Positions 8,644-16,458 of a stretch of 64,000 nucleotides of DNA are shown in pieces. Position 1 is the stretch's first letter, and every line of letters begins with the position of its first letter. The stretch is from the NCBI GenBank assembly GCA_018223375.1, contig JAGTTS010000006.1, positions 1-64,000 of the forward strand, read 5' to 3'. A model generated the notes under the pieces. It had not been told where the DNA came from, ran no database searches, and saw nothing but the letters and a program-made list of their open reading frames with translations. The position numbers and the translations under genes were made by a program. The DNA comes from Clostridiaceae bacterium Marseille-Q3526 (lineage in GTDB: Bacteria > Bacillota > Clostridia > Lachnospirales > Lachnospiraceae).

Positions 8644-9357
8644 ATGGAATATATCAATACCTGTAAAGCCGCCTTTCTTGAGAGGCCCAACCGTTTTATC
8701 GCTTCGGCCCGTCTCTCAGATTCCGGCGTTTCCGTTGTCTGCCACGTTAAAAATACTGGGAGATGCAGGGAACTCCTGCTTCCAGGCTCCCAGCTGGTTC
8801 TCGAGCATCACCCCGGCGCTCTGAAAAAAGGGCGAAAGACCGAGTATTCTCTCATCTGTGTCTATAAAGAGCGTGCCGGTTTCTCCGGCCAGACGCTTCT
8901 TATTAATATGGACTCCCAGGCCCCCAACCAGGCTGCCTATGAATGGCTGGCAAGCGGCGGCTTCGGCTCTGTCTGTCATCTTCAGCGTGAGGTTAAATTC
9001 GGAAATTCCCGCTTTGATCTCTCCTTTCAGAAGGACGGAACGCTCTATTTTATGGAGGTAAAGGGTGTGACGCTGGAGCAAAACGGAACTGCCAGTTTCC
9101 CTGACGCTCCCACGGAACGCGGCCTGAAACATCTCCTGGAGCTTCAGGAGGCTGCCCGGGAAGGATACGGCGCGGCTGTCCTCTTTGTCATACAGATGAA
9201 AGATATCCGCTCCTTCACTCCCAACCGTCATACGCACCCTGCCTTTGCAGACGCCTTAAAGGAAGTTTCCAAACATGGTGTGCAGATTCTGGCAAAGGAC
9301 TGTATCGTCACAGAACATTCCATGACCATTGATCAGGACGTTCCAGTCATACTCTAA
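8644..9357 (+). CDS. sfsA: SfsA family protein (sugar fermentation stimulation)
   Basis: A 237-residue protein of the SfsA family, close to the usual length of about 230-240. Family features seen are FLERPNRFIA at the N-terminus, CHVKNTGRCRELLLPG (NxGRCxELL) and the nuclease-like MEVKGVTLEQNGTASFPDAP containing the ExK/PDAPTERG core. Members have an N-terminal OB-like part and a C-terminal PD-(D/E)XK-type fold, and a nucleic-acid role is suspected; the name comes from a maltose phenotype in E. coli. AAGGAG lies 8 nt before the ATG at 8644. Confidence 0.9.
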   Translation: MEYINTCKAAFLERPNRFIASARLSDSGVSVVCHVKNTGRCRELLLPGSQLVLEHHPGALKKGRKTEYSLICVYKERAGFSGQTLLINMDSQAPNQAAYEWLASGGFGSVCHLQREVKFGNSRFDLSFQKDGTLYFMEVKGVTLEQNGTASFPDAPTERGLKHLLELQEAAREGYGAAVLFVIQMKDIRSFTPNRHTHPAFADALKEVSKHGVQILAKDCIVTEHSMTIDQDVPVIL

Positions 9358-9375
9358 TCCATCCACTCTTTCCAC

Positions 9376-9409
9376 AGCTGTTTAAGCGCTGTAGTTTAAA
9401 CAGCTTTAC
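9376..9409 (+). terminator. Weak terminator after sfsA
   Basis: AGCTGTTTAA pairs with TTTAAACAGCT around a nine-nt loop, followed only by TTACT. The stem is good but the U-tract is poor. Confidence 0.4.
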
Positions 9410-9493
9410 TCCTAAAAATCGCAGGTAAAACGGGCACACTGTCTCCTCCGCTTTCATATAAAATAGTAACGCCTATTTTTATGATGTGATGAT

Positions 9494-9805
9494 ATGTTAA
9501 ATCCTCTTAGTCTGCTGACGCCCGGTCAGTCGGCAGTGATACATTGGCTTCCTGAACAGCCTGCTATCGTTTCACGGCTTCTGGATCTTGGTTTTGTCCC
9601 TGGAGCCGCCGTCACCTGCACTTTAAGAAGGGGGAACGGCAGTATCTCCGCCTTCCTAGTAAGGAATGCTGTCATTGCTCTGCGAAAGGAAGACGCACAG
9701 CTGATTCTGGCTGAGCCGCTCCCTTCCTGCTGTGCAGAACGTCTTCCTGAAGTTCAGCAAAACAGCAGAGAATATGACGCTTTCAAAGGAGGTGACTCTC
9801 TTTGA
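9494..9805 (+). CDS. feoA: FeoA domain protein (ferrous iron transport accessory)
   Basis: A 103-residue SH3-like FeoA protein. The core LLTPGQSAVIHWL, RLLDLGFVPGAAVTC and the final IALRKEDAQLILAEPL match the family. The C-terminal 25 residues are extra. It acts as an accessory of the FeoB ferrous iron transporter at the membrane. The gene overlaps the feoB start by 4 nt, indicating translational coupling. The Shine-Dalgarno before its own ATG is weak (GTGATG). A -10-like TATAAA lies about 35 nt upstream, and I see no clear Fur or DtxR box. Confidence 0.88.
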   Translation: MLNPLSLLTPGQSAVIHWLPEQPAIVSRLLDLGFVPGAAVTCTLRRGNGSISAFLVRNAVIALRKEDAQLILAEPLPSCCAERLPEVQQNSREYDAFKGGDSL

Positions 9806-10800
9806 AACAGATAACGGCTGTGCTTGCAGGCAATCCAAACGTAGGAAAGAGCACTGTTTTTAACGGATTAACCGGTCTGTCCCAGCATACAGGAAACTGG
9901 TCTGGGAAGACGGTCTCCTGCGCAGAGGGAAATTTTTCTTTTGGCGAAACTGTCTGCACAATTACCGATCTTCCTGGCATTTACTCGCTGAGAACTCACT
10001 CTGAGGAAGAAGAAATCGCCCGTTCCTGCATTTGTTCCAGCCATCCGGACGTCCTCATTGTGGTCGGTGACGCCACCTGTCTGGAGCGGGGACTTCATCT
10101 TTTAAAGCAGATCTCTCAGCTGCCTGATACGGAGGATACTGCTATCATGCTCTGCGTCAATCTCTGCGATGAAGCAGAAAAACATGGCATTCTCATTGAC
10201 TTTTCCAAGCTGGAGGAGCTTTTAGGCATTCCTGTGTTCCGCTGCGTTGCCAGGGACAAGAAAAGAATCGAAGCCTTGAAAGAAACGATTGTCCTGACCT
10301 CCGCCAGAGTTATCTCCCAGCCCGAAAAGGACTTCAGCCCGGAGGAAACCGTCAGCAAAACAGTGCGGTATACAAAAAAGAATTACAGAAAACGCCAGGA
10401 TCAGGCGGATCGTTTCCTTACCGGACGTTTCACAGGAAGTCTTGTGATGATTCTGCTCCTTCTTCTGATCTTCTGGATCACGATTACAGGGGCTAATTAT
10501 CCGTCTTCCTTTCTGTGGGAGCAGTTTTTCCGTTTAGAAACCTGGATGGCCGGCGCATTTCAGACGGCAGGCTGCCCGCAGTGGCTGACAGAATCCCTTG
10601 TATTCGGAGTTTACCGTTCTGTTGCCTGGATCGTATCCGTTATGCTGCCTCCTATGGCTATTTTCTTCCCCTTATTTACCCTTCTGGAGGATTTGGGATA
10701 TCTTCCAAGAGCTGCCTTCAATATGGACTGCGCCTTTAAAAAATGCCATGCCTGCGGAAAGCAGTGCCTAACCATGTGCGTAGTCTCCGCTTCTGCCTGA
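9802..10800 (+). CDS. feoB: FeoB N-terminal half (gene interrupted)
   Basis: The 5' part of the ferrous iron transporter, starting at TTG (9802) after a strong AAAGGAGGTG. Residues 1-165 form the GTPase domain: G1 GNPNVGKS (10-17), G3 DLPG and an NLCDEAE stretch in the expected G4 region. The first membrane segments of the permease follow, up to NMDCAFKKCHACGKQCLTM. FeoB should continue with an MGFGCN... segment. Instead, after codon 325 (ATG at 10774-10776) the frame reads CVVSASA and stops. The missing half is intact 2.7 kb downstream at 13479-14333. No frameshift or stop decays the G domain, so the gene is either freshly interrupted or rejoined by excision of the element. Confidence 0.93.
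   Translation: MKQITAVLAGNPNVGKSTVFNGLTGLSQHTGNWSGKTVSCAEGNFSFGETVCTITDLPGIYSLRTHSEEEEIARSCICSSHPDVLIVVGDATCLERGLHLLKQISQLPDTEDTAIMLCVNLCDEAEKHGILIDFSKLEELLGIPVFRCVARDKKRIEALKETIVLTSARVISQPEKDFSPEETVSKTVRYTKKNYRKRQDQADRFLTGRFTGSLVMILLLLLIFWITITGANYPSSFLWEQFFRLETWMAGAFQTAGCPQWLTESLVFGVYRSVAWIVSVMLPPMAIFFPLFTLLEDLGYLPRAAFNMDCAFKKCHACGKQCLTMCVVSASA
10774..10776 (+). other. Left junction (attL-like) of the feoB element
   Basis: The left junction reads GCAGTG-N7-ATG (10761-10776) and the right junction reads GCAGTG-N7-ATG (13466-13481), in the same register and with 12 of 16 positions identical. The ATG is the only position shared by both junctions at which joining gives an in-frame FeoB. It is therefore the likely crossover core. 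Confidence 0.6.
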
Positions 10801-10820
10801 ATCTTCCCTGCTTCTGCCTG
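10789..10820. repeat. Two 11-bp direct repeats next to the left junction
   Basis: GCTTCTGCCTG occurs at 10789-10799 and again at 10810-10820, a 21-bp period (two helical turns), beginning 13 bp inside the element. This is a plausible pair of recombinase or accessory-factor binding sites. The right end shows no obvious copy. Confidence 0.5.
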
Positions 10821-10870
10821 GACCTTCAATCCCCTTGATTTATAAAAGCATACGCTCTTCCATCCATTCT

Positions 10871-12391
10871 CTAACGCACTCTTTTCCATTTTCCAAAGAA
10901 ATTTCTTTTAAAATGGGACAGGCATTTTCTGGCCCCGTCATGGCCGTAGAGGGCCGCCTGACGGTAGTAATCTACCGCCTGTTCCAAATCCTGGGGAATC
11001 TGCTCTCCCCTCTCATACAGCTTTCCCAGTTCGTAATAGGCGTCTTTATTTTTCTCCTTGTTTGCCGCTTCCAGGTAAAGCTCTGCCGCTTTTCTCTCAT
11101 CTTTTTCACAGCCGTACCCGTTCTGATATAGGAATGCCAGCGGAAGCGCATCCTGCAGAAGCCCCTTTTCTCTGCGCTCCTGCAAAAAGAGAAACGCTCT
11201 GTCATAGTCCTGCACCACTGTTTCACCTTCAAAATACAGCCGGCCCAGTCTTTCTTTACACATTTCGCTTCCCTGGGCCGCGCCTCGCTCATAGTACTCC
11301 ACAGCCCTGTTCCAGTCTGTTTCCGGCATGCCCTCTGTCTGGCCCTCGTACATCTGTCCCAGCAGCAGACAGGCTTCCTTCTGATCTGCCCAGTGATTGT
11401 CCTCTGACGCGTACTCAGTTAAAAGGCTCTCTGCCTTCTGAAGATCCCTATGTTCTCCAGGCGCCAGACAAAATCTGGCCAGAGCAAGTCCCGCCTCCTT
11501 TTTTCCGCAGCCATAGGCCCTGCTGTACCAGTAATACGCCTTCTCGTCATCTCTGAATGTCTCTTCTGAATAAAGCTCTCCCAGTCTGAGAAGCGCTTCC
11601 CGGTTCTCGTGTCTGGCCGCTTCCTCAAAGCAGGCTGCTGCCTGGGGAAAATCCTGTTCAATTCCCAGTCCGTTCATGTACAGCTCTCCCAGATAAAAGG
11701 GAGACGTCTCGTCGCCCTGGCACGACGCCGCATAAAAGTAGGCAAACGCTGCCTCAAATTCCTGGCGCTCCAGCGTATACAGCCCCATATGCAGCAGTCC
11801 CCAGGCGTCTCCTGACGCCGCTGCCTTTTCAGCCCAGTAAAGCCCCCTCTTTTCATTCTTTAATGTATACGTTCCTGAGAAGCAGAAGCTTCCAGCCTTT
11901 CGCATTGCCTTTACAATGCCGCCCTCTCCGGCCTCCTCATACCACTTAAAACAGTGTCCTGCCCATCTTTCACTTTTAGGAAGAATCTCATAGACATCTT
12001 CATAGAAAAAGGCTTCCGCTATCTGATAGGCGGAAAACGCGTCTCCCCTTTTCGCAGCCTCTGCCACAAGCTCAAAACTTTCGTTCAGAGAATACCTGGA
12101 CGCCCGTTTCATTCTGTCATCATACTGACCAGCGCGCGCTGCTCCCAGCACACAGCGGATGCTTCCTGCCTGTGCCCCTGCCAAATAGTATTCATATGCC
12201 TTTTTATCATTAAAGCCTACGGAACCGTCGCCCCAGCTGCAGCAGTGTCCCAGAAAAAACAGTGCCTCTGCATCTCCCTTTTCTGCGGCTTCCTTCAAAT
12301 ACTCCAGTCCCTGCGGAAAAAGAGCTTCGTTGCACTGCTTCCAAATCAGCTCTACGCCCTTTTCACACAGCTCTGACATCAATTCTGCCAT
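10871..12391 (-). CDS. Sel1-like repeat (SLR) protein, element cargo
   Basis: A 506-residue, apparently cytoplasmic protein with no signal peptide or membrane segment. It is built almost entirely of about a dozen Sel1-like helical repeats of 34-40 residues with the pattern AAxxGDxxAxxxLGxxYxxG, for example AAEKGDAEALFFLGHCCSWG near the start and KDAYYELGKLYERG near the end. SLR proteins are scaffolds for protein-protein contacts; no enzymatic domain is visible. I choose the start at 12391 (MAELMSEL), since GAGGA lies 6 nt upstream. It is divergent from the recombinase gene and is the only cargo of the feoB element. Its function is unknown; it may serve element maintenance, recombinase control or host fitness. 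Confidence 0.82.
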   Translation of the reverse strand: MAELMSELCEKGVELIWKQCNEALFPQGLEYLKEAAEKGDAEALFFLGHCCSWGDGSVGFNDKKAYEYYLAGAQAGSIRCVLGAARAGQYDDRMKRASRYSLNESFELVAEAAKRGDAFSAYQIAEAFFYEDVYEILPKSERWAGHCFKWYEEAGEGGIVKAMRKAGSFCFSGTYTLKNEKRGLYWAEKAAASGDAWGLLHMGLYTLERQEFEAAFAYFYAASCQGDETSPFYLGELYMNGLGIEQDFPQAAACFEEAARHENREALLRLGELYSEETFRDDEKAYYWYSRAYGCGKKEAGLALARFCLAPGEHRDLQKAESLLTEYASEDNHWADQKEACLLLGQMYEGQTEGMPETDWNRAVEYYERGAAQGSEMCKERLGRLYFEGETVVQDYDRAFLFLQERREKGLLQDALPLAFLYQNGYGCEKDERKAAELYLEAANKEKNKDAYYELGKLYERGEQIPQDLEQAVDYYRQAALYGHDGARKCLSHFKRNFFGKWKRVR

Positions 12392-12539
12392 ATGCATTCC
12401 TCATTTTCGTAACATTTCTATGGCTATCATACTATTTTTGAGGATCCTGTACAACTGTTTTTCAAGTTTTTTTATATCCATCATCCGCTCTCTGCTCTCC
12501 GCATATATATAGAAGAAATCAAATCACAGGGTGACGTAT

Positions 12540-13472
12540 ATGAACGGTACAATGCCATACAGAGGCGCAATTTACCTGCGGCTGTCTAAGGATGATGAAT
12601 CCAGAAGAGAGAGTTCCAGCATCAGCAGCCAAAGGCGCCTTCTGATGAGCTACGCAAAAGAACACGATTTTTCAATTGTCAAAGAATATTCTGACGACGG
12701 CTGGTCTGGAACTACCTTTGACCGTCCTGCCTTCCAGGAGATGATACAGGATGTCAAAAAAGGCAGCATTAATCTCATTTTAACAAAGGATCTGTCGCGT
12801 CTGGGAAGAAATTATATCGTTTCAGGCCAGTATACTGAATTTTTCTTTCCTTCTATGAACGTCCGCTTTATTGCAGTCAACGACGGATACGATTCTGCGG
12901 TCTCTGATTCTGACATGATCCCGTTTAAAAATATTATGAATGAAATGTATGCCAGAGATATCTCGAAAAAAATCCGTTCTTCTCTGCGTATCCGCATGAA
13001 AGATGGAAGCTATATTGGAAACTTCCCTCCATATGGATATGAAAAGTATCCAGGACCGCCTATCCGTTTAGTCCCTGATCCGAAAGCTTCTCCTATTGTA
13101 AAGCAGATTTTCGCGCTGGGCGCAGAAGGCAGAACTCCCGCGCAAATTGCCCGGCTGTTAAACGCTTCCCACATCCTGTCTCCCTCCTGCTACCGGATCA
13201 GCAAATATCCGCAATTACGCGAAAGCAGCTATCCCTCCTGCGGAAAGTGGACTGCCAATACGATCCTGAAAATGCTCCATAATCCGGTGTATTTAGGCCG
13301 GATGGTACAGGGGAAAAGCCGAAAGCTTTCTTTTAAAAGCCGCCTTACCATCAAAAATCCGAAAGAACTGTGGATTGACGGAGGTATAACCCACGAAGCC
13401 ATTGTGACGGAAGAGCTCTTTCAGGCATGCCAGGCTGCCATTGAAAAGAGGAAATGCAGAGCAGGGCAGTGA
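12540..13472 (+). CDS. Serine recombinase, short TndX/TnpX-like
   Basis: A 310-residue site-specific serine recombinase. Residues 8-150 form the resolvase catalytic domain, with the nucleophile Ser16 in IYLRLSKDDE and the conserved KDLSRLGRN arginine motif. The recombinase DNA-binding domain follows (GNFPPYGYEK..., about 160-290). Typical large serine recombinases have 450-600 residues with a zinc ribbon and a coiled coil. This one stops at AIEKRKCRAGQ, just where those would begin. The start at 12540 is preceded by AGGGTG at 6 nt. The gene sits at the right end of the feoB element, in the same frame as the 3' half of feoB and separated from it by the stop and two codons, so its 3' end may have been trimmed at the junction. 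Confidence 0.9.
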   Translation: MNGTMPYRGAIYLRLSKDDESRRESSSISSQRRLLMSYAKEHDFSIVKEYSDDGWSGTTFDRPAFQEMIQDVKKGSINLILTKDLSRLGRNYIVSGQYTEFFFPSMNVRFIAVNDGYDSAVSDSDMIPFKNIMNEMYARDISKKIRSSLRIRMKDGSYIGNFPPYGYEKYPGPPIRLVPDPKASPIVKQIFALGAEGRTPAQIARLLNASHILSPSCYRISKYPQLRESSYPSCGKWTANTILKMLHNPVYLGRMVQGKSRKLSFKSRLTIKNPKELWIDGGITHEAIVTEELFQACQAAIEKRKCRAGQ

Positions 13473-13478
13473 CCACTC

Positions 13479-14333
13479 ATGGCTATGGGCTTTGGATGCA
13501 ACGCAGTGGGCGTCACCGGCTGCAGAATTATCGATTCCCCACGGGAACGCCTGATCGCCATACTTACAAACTCTCTCGTCCCCTGCAATGGCCGCTTCCC
13601 TACGTTGATCACGCTTTCCCTGTTTTTTATGGGGTGCTTTCAGGCCTCAAAGAGCGGCATTTTCTCAATTCCGCCGTCTCTTGCCACAGCCCTTCTCTTA
13701 ACAGGCCTGATTCTGCTGGGAATAGGAGCCACGCTGCTCTCTTCGCTGATTCTTTCAAAAACGCTGCTTTGCGGAATGCCCTCCTCCTTTACCCTGGAGC
13801 TTCCGCCATACCGCAGGCCTCAGCTCAGCAAAATTATCGTGCGCTCTGTGCTGGACCGCACCCTGTTCGTTCTGGGCCGCGCGCTCCTTGTAGCGGCTCC
13901 GGCAGGCCTGATCATATGGCTGTCAGCCAATATCCAGTGGAACGGCGTAAGCCTCCTGGCCCACCTGTCAGGCTTCTTAGATCCCTTCGGGCGGCTGCTT
14001 GGTATGGATGGAATCATCCTGACTGGTTTTATCCTGGGATTTCCGGCCAATGAAATCGTTATCCCGATTATTCTGATGGCCTACCTGCAGACCGGCCAGC
14101 TGGTGGAAATGTCAGATCAGGCTCAGCTTTTTTCTCTGCTGTCCGCCCATGGATGGACGGCGAAAACAGCTGTCTGTATGGCTGTCTTTTCCCTGTTTCA
14201 CTGGCCCTGCTCCACCACCTGCCTGACCATCCGTAAAGAAACTGGAAGCTGGTTCTGGACGCTGACAGCCTTCCTGCTCCCCACTTTTATAGGCATAAGC
14301 CTGTGCTTTGCAATGAATCTCCTTCTTTCATAA
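13479..14333 (+). CDS. feoB: FeoB C-terminal half (gene interrupted)
   Basis: This 284-codon segment continues FeoB exactly where the 5' half stops: MGFGCNAVGVTGCRIIDSPRERLIAILTNSLVPCNGRFPTLI... (shown as the visible family core) and then the second Gate domain with several membrane helices to the natural C-terminus. It has a start-like ATG-GCT-ATG at the junction but no good ribosome binding site (a weak AGGG 12 nt upstream). It is therefore probably not made as a separate protein unless coupled to the recombinase. The lack of decay argues for restoration by excision or a recent insertion. Confidence 0.92.
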   Translation: MAMGFGCNAVGVTGCRIIDSPRERLIAILTNSLVPCNGRFPTLITLSLFFMGCFQASKSGIFSIPPSLATALLLTGLILLGIGATLLSSLILSKTLLCGMPSSFTLELPPYRRPQLSKIIVRSVLDRTLFVLGRALLVAAPAGLIIWLSANIQWNGVSLLAHLSGFLDPFGRLLGMDGIILTGFILGFPANEIVIPIILMAYLQTGQLVEMSDQAQLFSLLSAHGWTAKTAVCMAVFSLFHWPCSTTCLTIRKETGSWFWTLTAFLLPTFIGISLCFAMNLLLS

Positions 14334-14386
14334 AACTGACTGCCACTCCTTCTCACCGCAGACACTTCGCTGACTGTCTGCTGTCA

Positions 14387-14435
14387 GTCTGGCCGCATTC
14401 TTTCAAAAATATCAGAAATGAGACTGCGGCCAGAC
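14387..14435. repeat. 11-bp inverted repeat after feoB
   Basis: GTCTGGCCGCA (14387-14397) and TGCGGCCAGAC (14425-14435) form a perfect stem around a 27-nt loop between the convergent feoB 3' half and the membrane protein gene. There is no T-run, so it is at best an imperfect terminator. Confidence 0.45.
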
Positions 14436-14477
14436 AGAGCCCCCATGGACTGCCCGCATGGTTCCTGTCTTCACGCT

Positions 14478-15446
14478 TTATCCGTCTTTCCTCCCCCATT
14501 TCTCCCATACAGCCCGTCCGGTTCTCGCCAGCAGACGAAGCAGGAACAAAAGCAGAAGAAATAAGCCCAGACGAACCGTAATTACTGTAAGGCGTTTTAT
14601 GACGCGTCCCGCTTCCTCCATCCATGAAAGCTCTGCCGTTTCATTCTGCCCGTCTTCTCTTTTTTTCTGATCCGGCCCGGAAGCTGGCTGCTTCTGCCCT
14701 TCCCCGTCTTTCAGGCGGTACACTGCCTTCGTCCTCCAGACCTTTTTCGGAGACAGAACCACCTCTCCTCCGTAAACTGCCTGGCAGTCTCTCACCAGCC
14801 GTTCTCCTCTGGCACACGCGTCCCGGCACAGTGCTCCTCCTTCGTCCTGATAGGCTTCTCCCGCCCATGCGTAGTCAGTGATTCGATAATGTGCCTCAGG
14901 AAGCCCCAGCATCTCCAGCAATTCGCTCTCGTATCCCTGAAGTTCCGGGCGGTCTGAATCTGGATCTGACGAAATCTCAATCCCTCCCAGCTCGTAAGTA
15001 TCTGCCTGACAGGAGTGAAACGTGAGCGTAAAGGAAAAGTCATCCTCCCACCGCTGGTTCCCGTACTCGCTTCGCACCAGAGGCACTGTAAAAAGGCCGT
15101 TTTCTCCTTCCATGGAAATCTCTGCTGTCTCCGGAATTTCCGCATTCATTCCCACCTTCTCATAAACGACCGACGACTCCCCATACTGCATCCGTCCAGG
15201 CAGCTCCTCCTCTGAAAGCTCCCATGACGCCAGATAATAAGGGGTGTTCTCCCGCATAAACACAGCAGGCGGATCCGCAAGCTGTGCCGGATCATGCTCC
15301 GGCTCTGAATATTTCAGAATCTCCCTTGGCGGCTGCAGCTCGTCTGCCTGCGACAAAAAGGCCGCTGATACAGCCCACACGCAGACAGCAAATACAGTCT
15401 GAAACACTCTGTATAAAACATATCCTGCTGTTGTTTTAGATCCCAT
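14478..15446 (-). CDS. Unknown membrane-anchored extracytoplasmic protein
   Basis: A 322-residue protein I do not recognise. It has an N-terminal signal/anchor (about residues 10-32), a long acidic extracytoplasmic region (35-270) and one strong C-terminal membrane helix (about 287-308, LTVITVRLGLFLLLLFLLRL). A short basic cytoplasmic tail (KWGRKDG) ends it. Four cysteines occur in the outer domain (CRDACARG and nearby), possibly disulfides. The region just before the last helix is charged and low complexity. AAGGGAG 6 nt before the ATG supports the start. The gene stands alone between feoB and a gene-free stretch; nothing in the context gives a role. Confidence 0.7.
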   Translation of the reverse strand: MGSKTTAGYVLYRVFQTVFAVCVWAVSAAFLSQADELQPPREILKYSEPEHDPAQLADPPAVFMRENTPYYLASWELSEEELPGRMQYGESSVVYEKVGMNAEIPETAEISMEGENGLFTVPLVRSEYGNQRWEDDFSFTLTFHSCQADTYELGGIEISSDPDSDRPELQGYESELLEMLGLPEAHYRITDYAWAGEAYQDEGGALCRDACARGERLVRDCQAVYGGEVVLSPKKVWRTKAVYRLKDGEGQKQPASGPDQKKREDGQNETAELSWMEEAGRVIKRLTVITVRLGLFLLLLFLLRLLARTGRAVWEKWGRKDG

Positions 15447-15927
15447 AATTTTCTCCCTTCGTAGGAATACCAGTTACGGCCGCCGCTTATCTGCAGACCA
15501 GCTTTTGAGGAGGAACACTGGCAGGCCTTTGCTGCGCTCTGTTGTCTTCTGTGCTTCCCGCCCAAAAGGCGAAGGCCTGATCATTCGTTCACTTGAAATT
15601 TCGCATGATACCTGCTATGGAAAGCGCCTGACTGATGCCAGCGCCTGCCGAACATTAGAATTGTCCTCTGGAACACTGCGGACAGATGTGGAAGATGGCG
15701 CCAATATACAAGGAACTGCAGGCCCTTTGTACTCTGACGTTAGGTTCAGTGTAGCAAATCGTTTTGAAAAATCAACTGTTTTTTTCCATATATTCATTGT
15801 CATATTTCACAAATCTTAGTTTCATTTTTTGTGCATTATTTTATTTTCACGCATGGCAGTGTCAATTTACAAGGGACAGCTCATTGTATCTCCCTATTCC
15901 TGCCGGCTCTGGACAGAGGACAGAAAA
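15447..15927. other. About 480-bp gene-free stretch
   Basis: I see no convincing gene here. On the minus strand this would be a long leader for the membrane protein gene at 15446. It contains several short inverted repeats, for example GGCAGGCGCTGG with nearby CAGGCGC, and AAAGGCCT with AGGCCTTT. Its base composition resembles coding sequence, unlike the AT-rich spacers elsewhere. It could hold an unrecognised RNA or a decayed gene. Confidence 0.3.
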
Positions 15928-15962
15928 ACAGCCTTCCACAATCAATGATCCTGGAAGGCTGT
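15928..15962 (-). terminator. Terminator of the PrcB-domain lipoprotein gene
   Basis: ACAGCCTTCCA pairs with TGGAAGGCTGT, followed on the minus strand by TTTTTC. Confidence 0.75.
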
Positions 15963-15965
15963 ATG

Positions 15966-16394
15966 TCACTGAAATACAACTGGCTCCTCAATAAACTTTG
16001 TTTTAATAACAATGAAGGGATAAGATGGAGAAGCTGCCTGCTGGCCTCCCTGTTCCGGTCCCTGAAGCTCCGTCTTTATTACCATTGAATTCTCTGTCAG
16101 GTAAAACTCCGGAACGGAAATGCTGAATCCCCCTGTCTGCTGTTCTCCATATCCTACGGCTATGTAAAGATCCTCTCCGCTGGTGTAGGTCAGACGAAAT
16201 TCTTCTGTTTTTTTCTGTTCAATCATGTCCATGAGTTCCCTGGGAATCTCATTCTGCCCCACCACGGTAAATTCCAGATCTTTTACTTTCTCTTCCGCCC
16301 CTTTGTCAGAGCAGCCGCCCAGCAGACAGACGCAGGACAGCAGAAGCCCCGCCGCCCAGACAGCCAGTTTTTTCATGTTCCCCATATGCTTCAC
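15966..16394 (-). CDS. PrcB_C-domain lipoprotein
   Basis: A 142-residue lipoprotein. A GTG start at 16394 follows GGGAG by 6 nt. The signal peptide ends in the lipobox LLGGC (Cys28). The remainder is one PrcB C-terminal-like domain: VVGQNEIPRELMDMIEQKK, then DLYIAVGYGEQQTGGFSISV and the closing YPFIVIKTKFIEEPVVF. PrcB was described as an accessory of the PrtP protease complex in spirochaetes; in Firmicutes the domain occurs in lone lipoproteins of unknown role, probably on the outer membrane face. It is downstream of spoIIID and may be co-transcribed, which suggests but does not prove a sporulation-time function. Confidence 0.75.
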   Translation of the reverse strand: MKHMGNMKKLAVWAAGLLLSCVCLLGGCSDKGAEEKVKDLEFTVVGQNEIPRELMDMIEQKKTEEFRLTYTSGEDLYIAVGYGEQQTGGFSISVPEFYLTENSMVIKTELQGPEQGGQQAASPSYPFIVIKTKFIEEPVVFQ

Positions 16395-16458
16395 AAACGC
16401 TCCCGGTTCTATTTGCTATTATTTTATTAGGAAGCTGTCTGTTTTATTCCTCTGCTGG

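Larger units (their letters stand above)
10777..13481. mobile_element. 2,705-bp serine-recombinase intervening element inside feoB
   Basis: The element runs from the codon after the left ATG to the right ATG. It contains a leftward Sel1-repeat gene and a rightward serine recombinase gene, divergently arranged, with the recombinase stop only 6 nt before the right ATG. Excision between the two ATGs would leave ...CLTM-AMGFGCNAVG..., a 608-residue FeoB. The length (2,705 bp, not a multiple of three) and the internal stop mean FeoB cannot be read through it. By analogy with skin-type elements in sigK, excision could be programmed, but that is inference. No transposase, inverted terminal repeats or conjugation genes are present. 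Confidence 0.8.

Noticed and set aside
10871..13472. Reading the feoB interruption as an ordinary insertion sequence
   Set aside because: There are no terminal inverted repeats, no target-site duplication beyond the short shared core, and no DDE transposase; the serine recombinase and clean reconstruction fit site-specific integration better.
15505..15819. A 104-codon plus-strand frame in the gene-free region
   Set aside because: No recognisable domain; the only Shine-Dalgarno-like GAGGAGG does not sit before a start codon of this frame, and the end runs into simple AT sequence.
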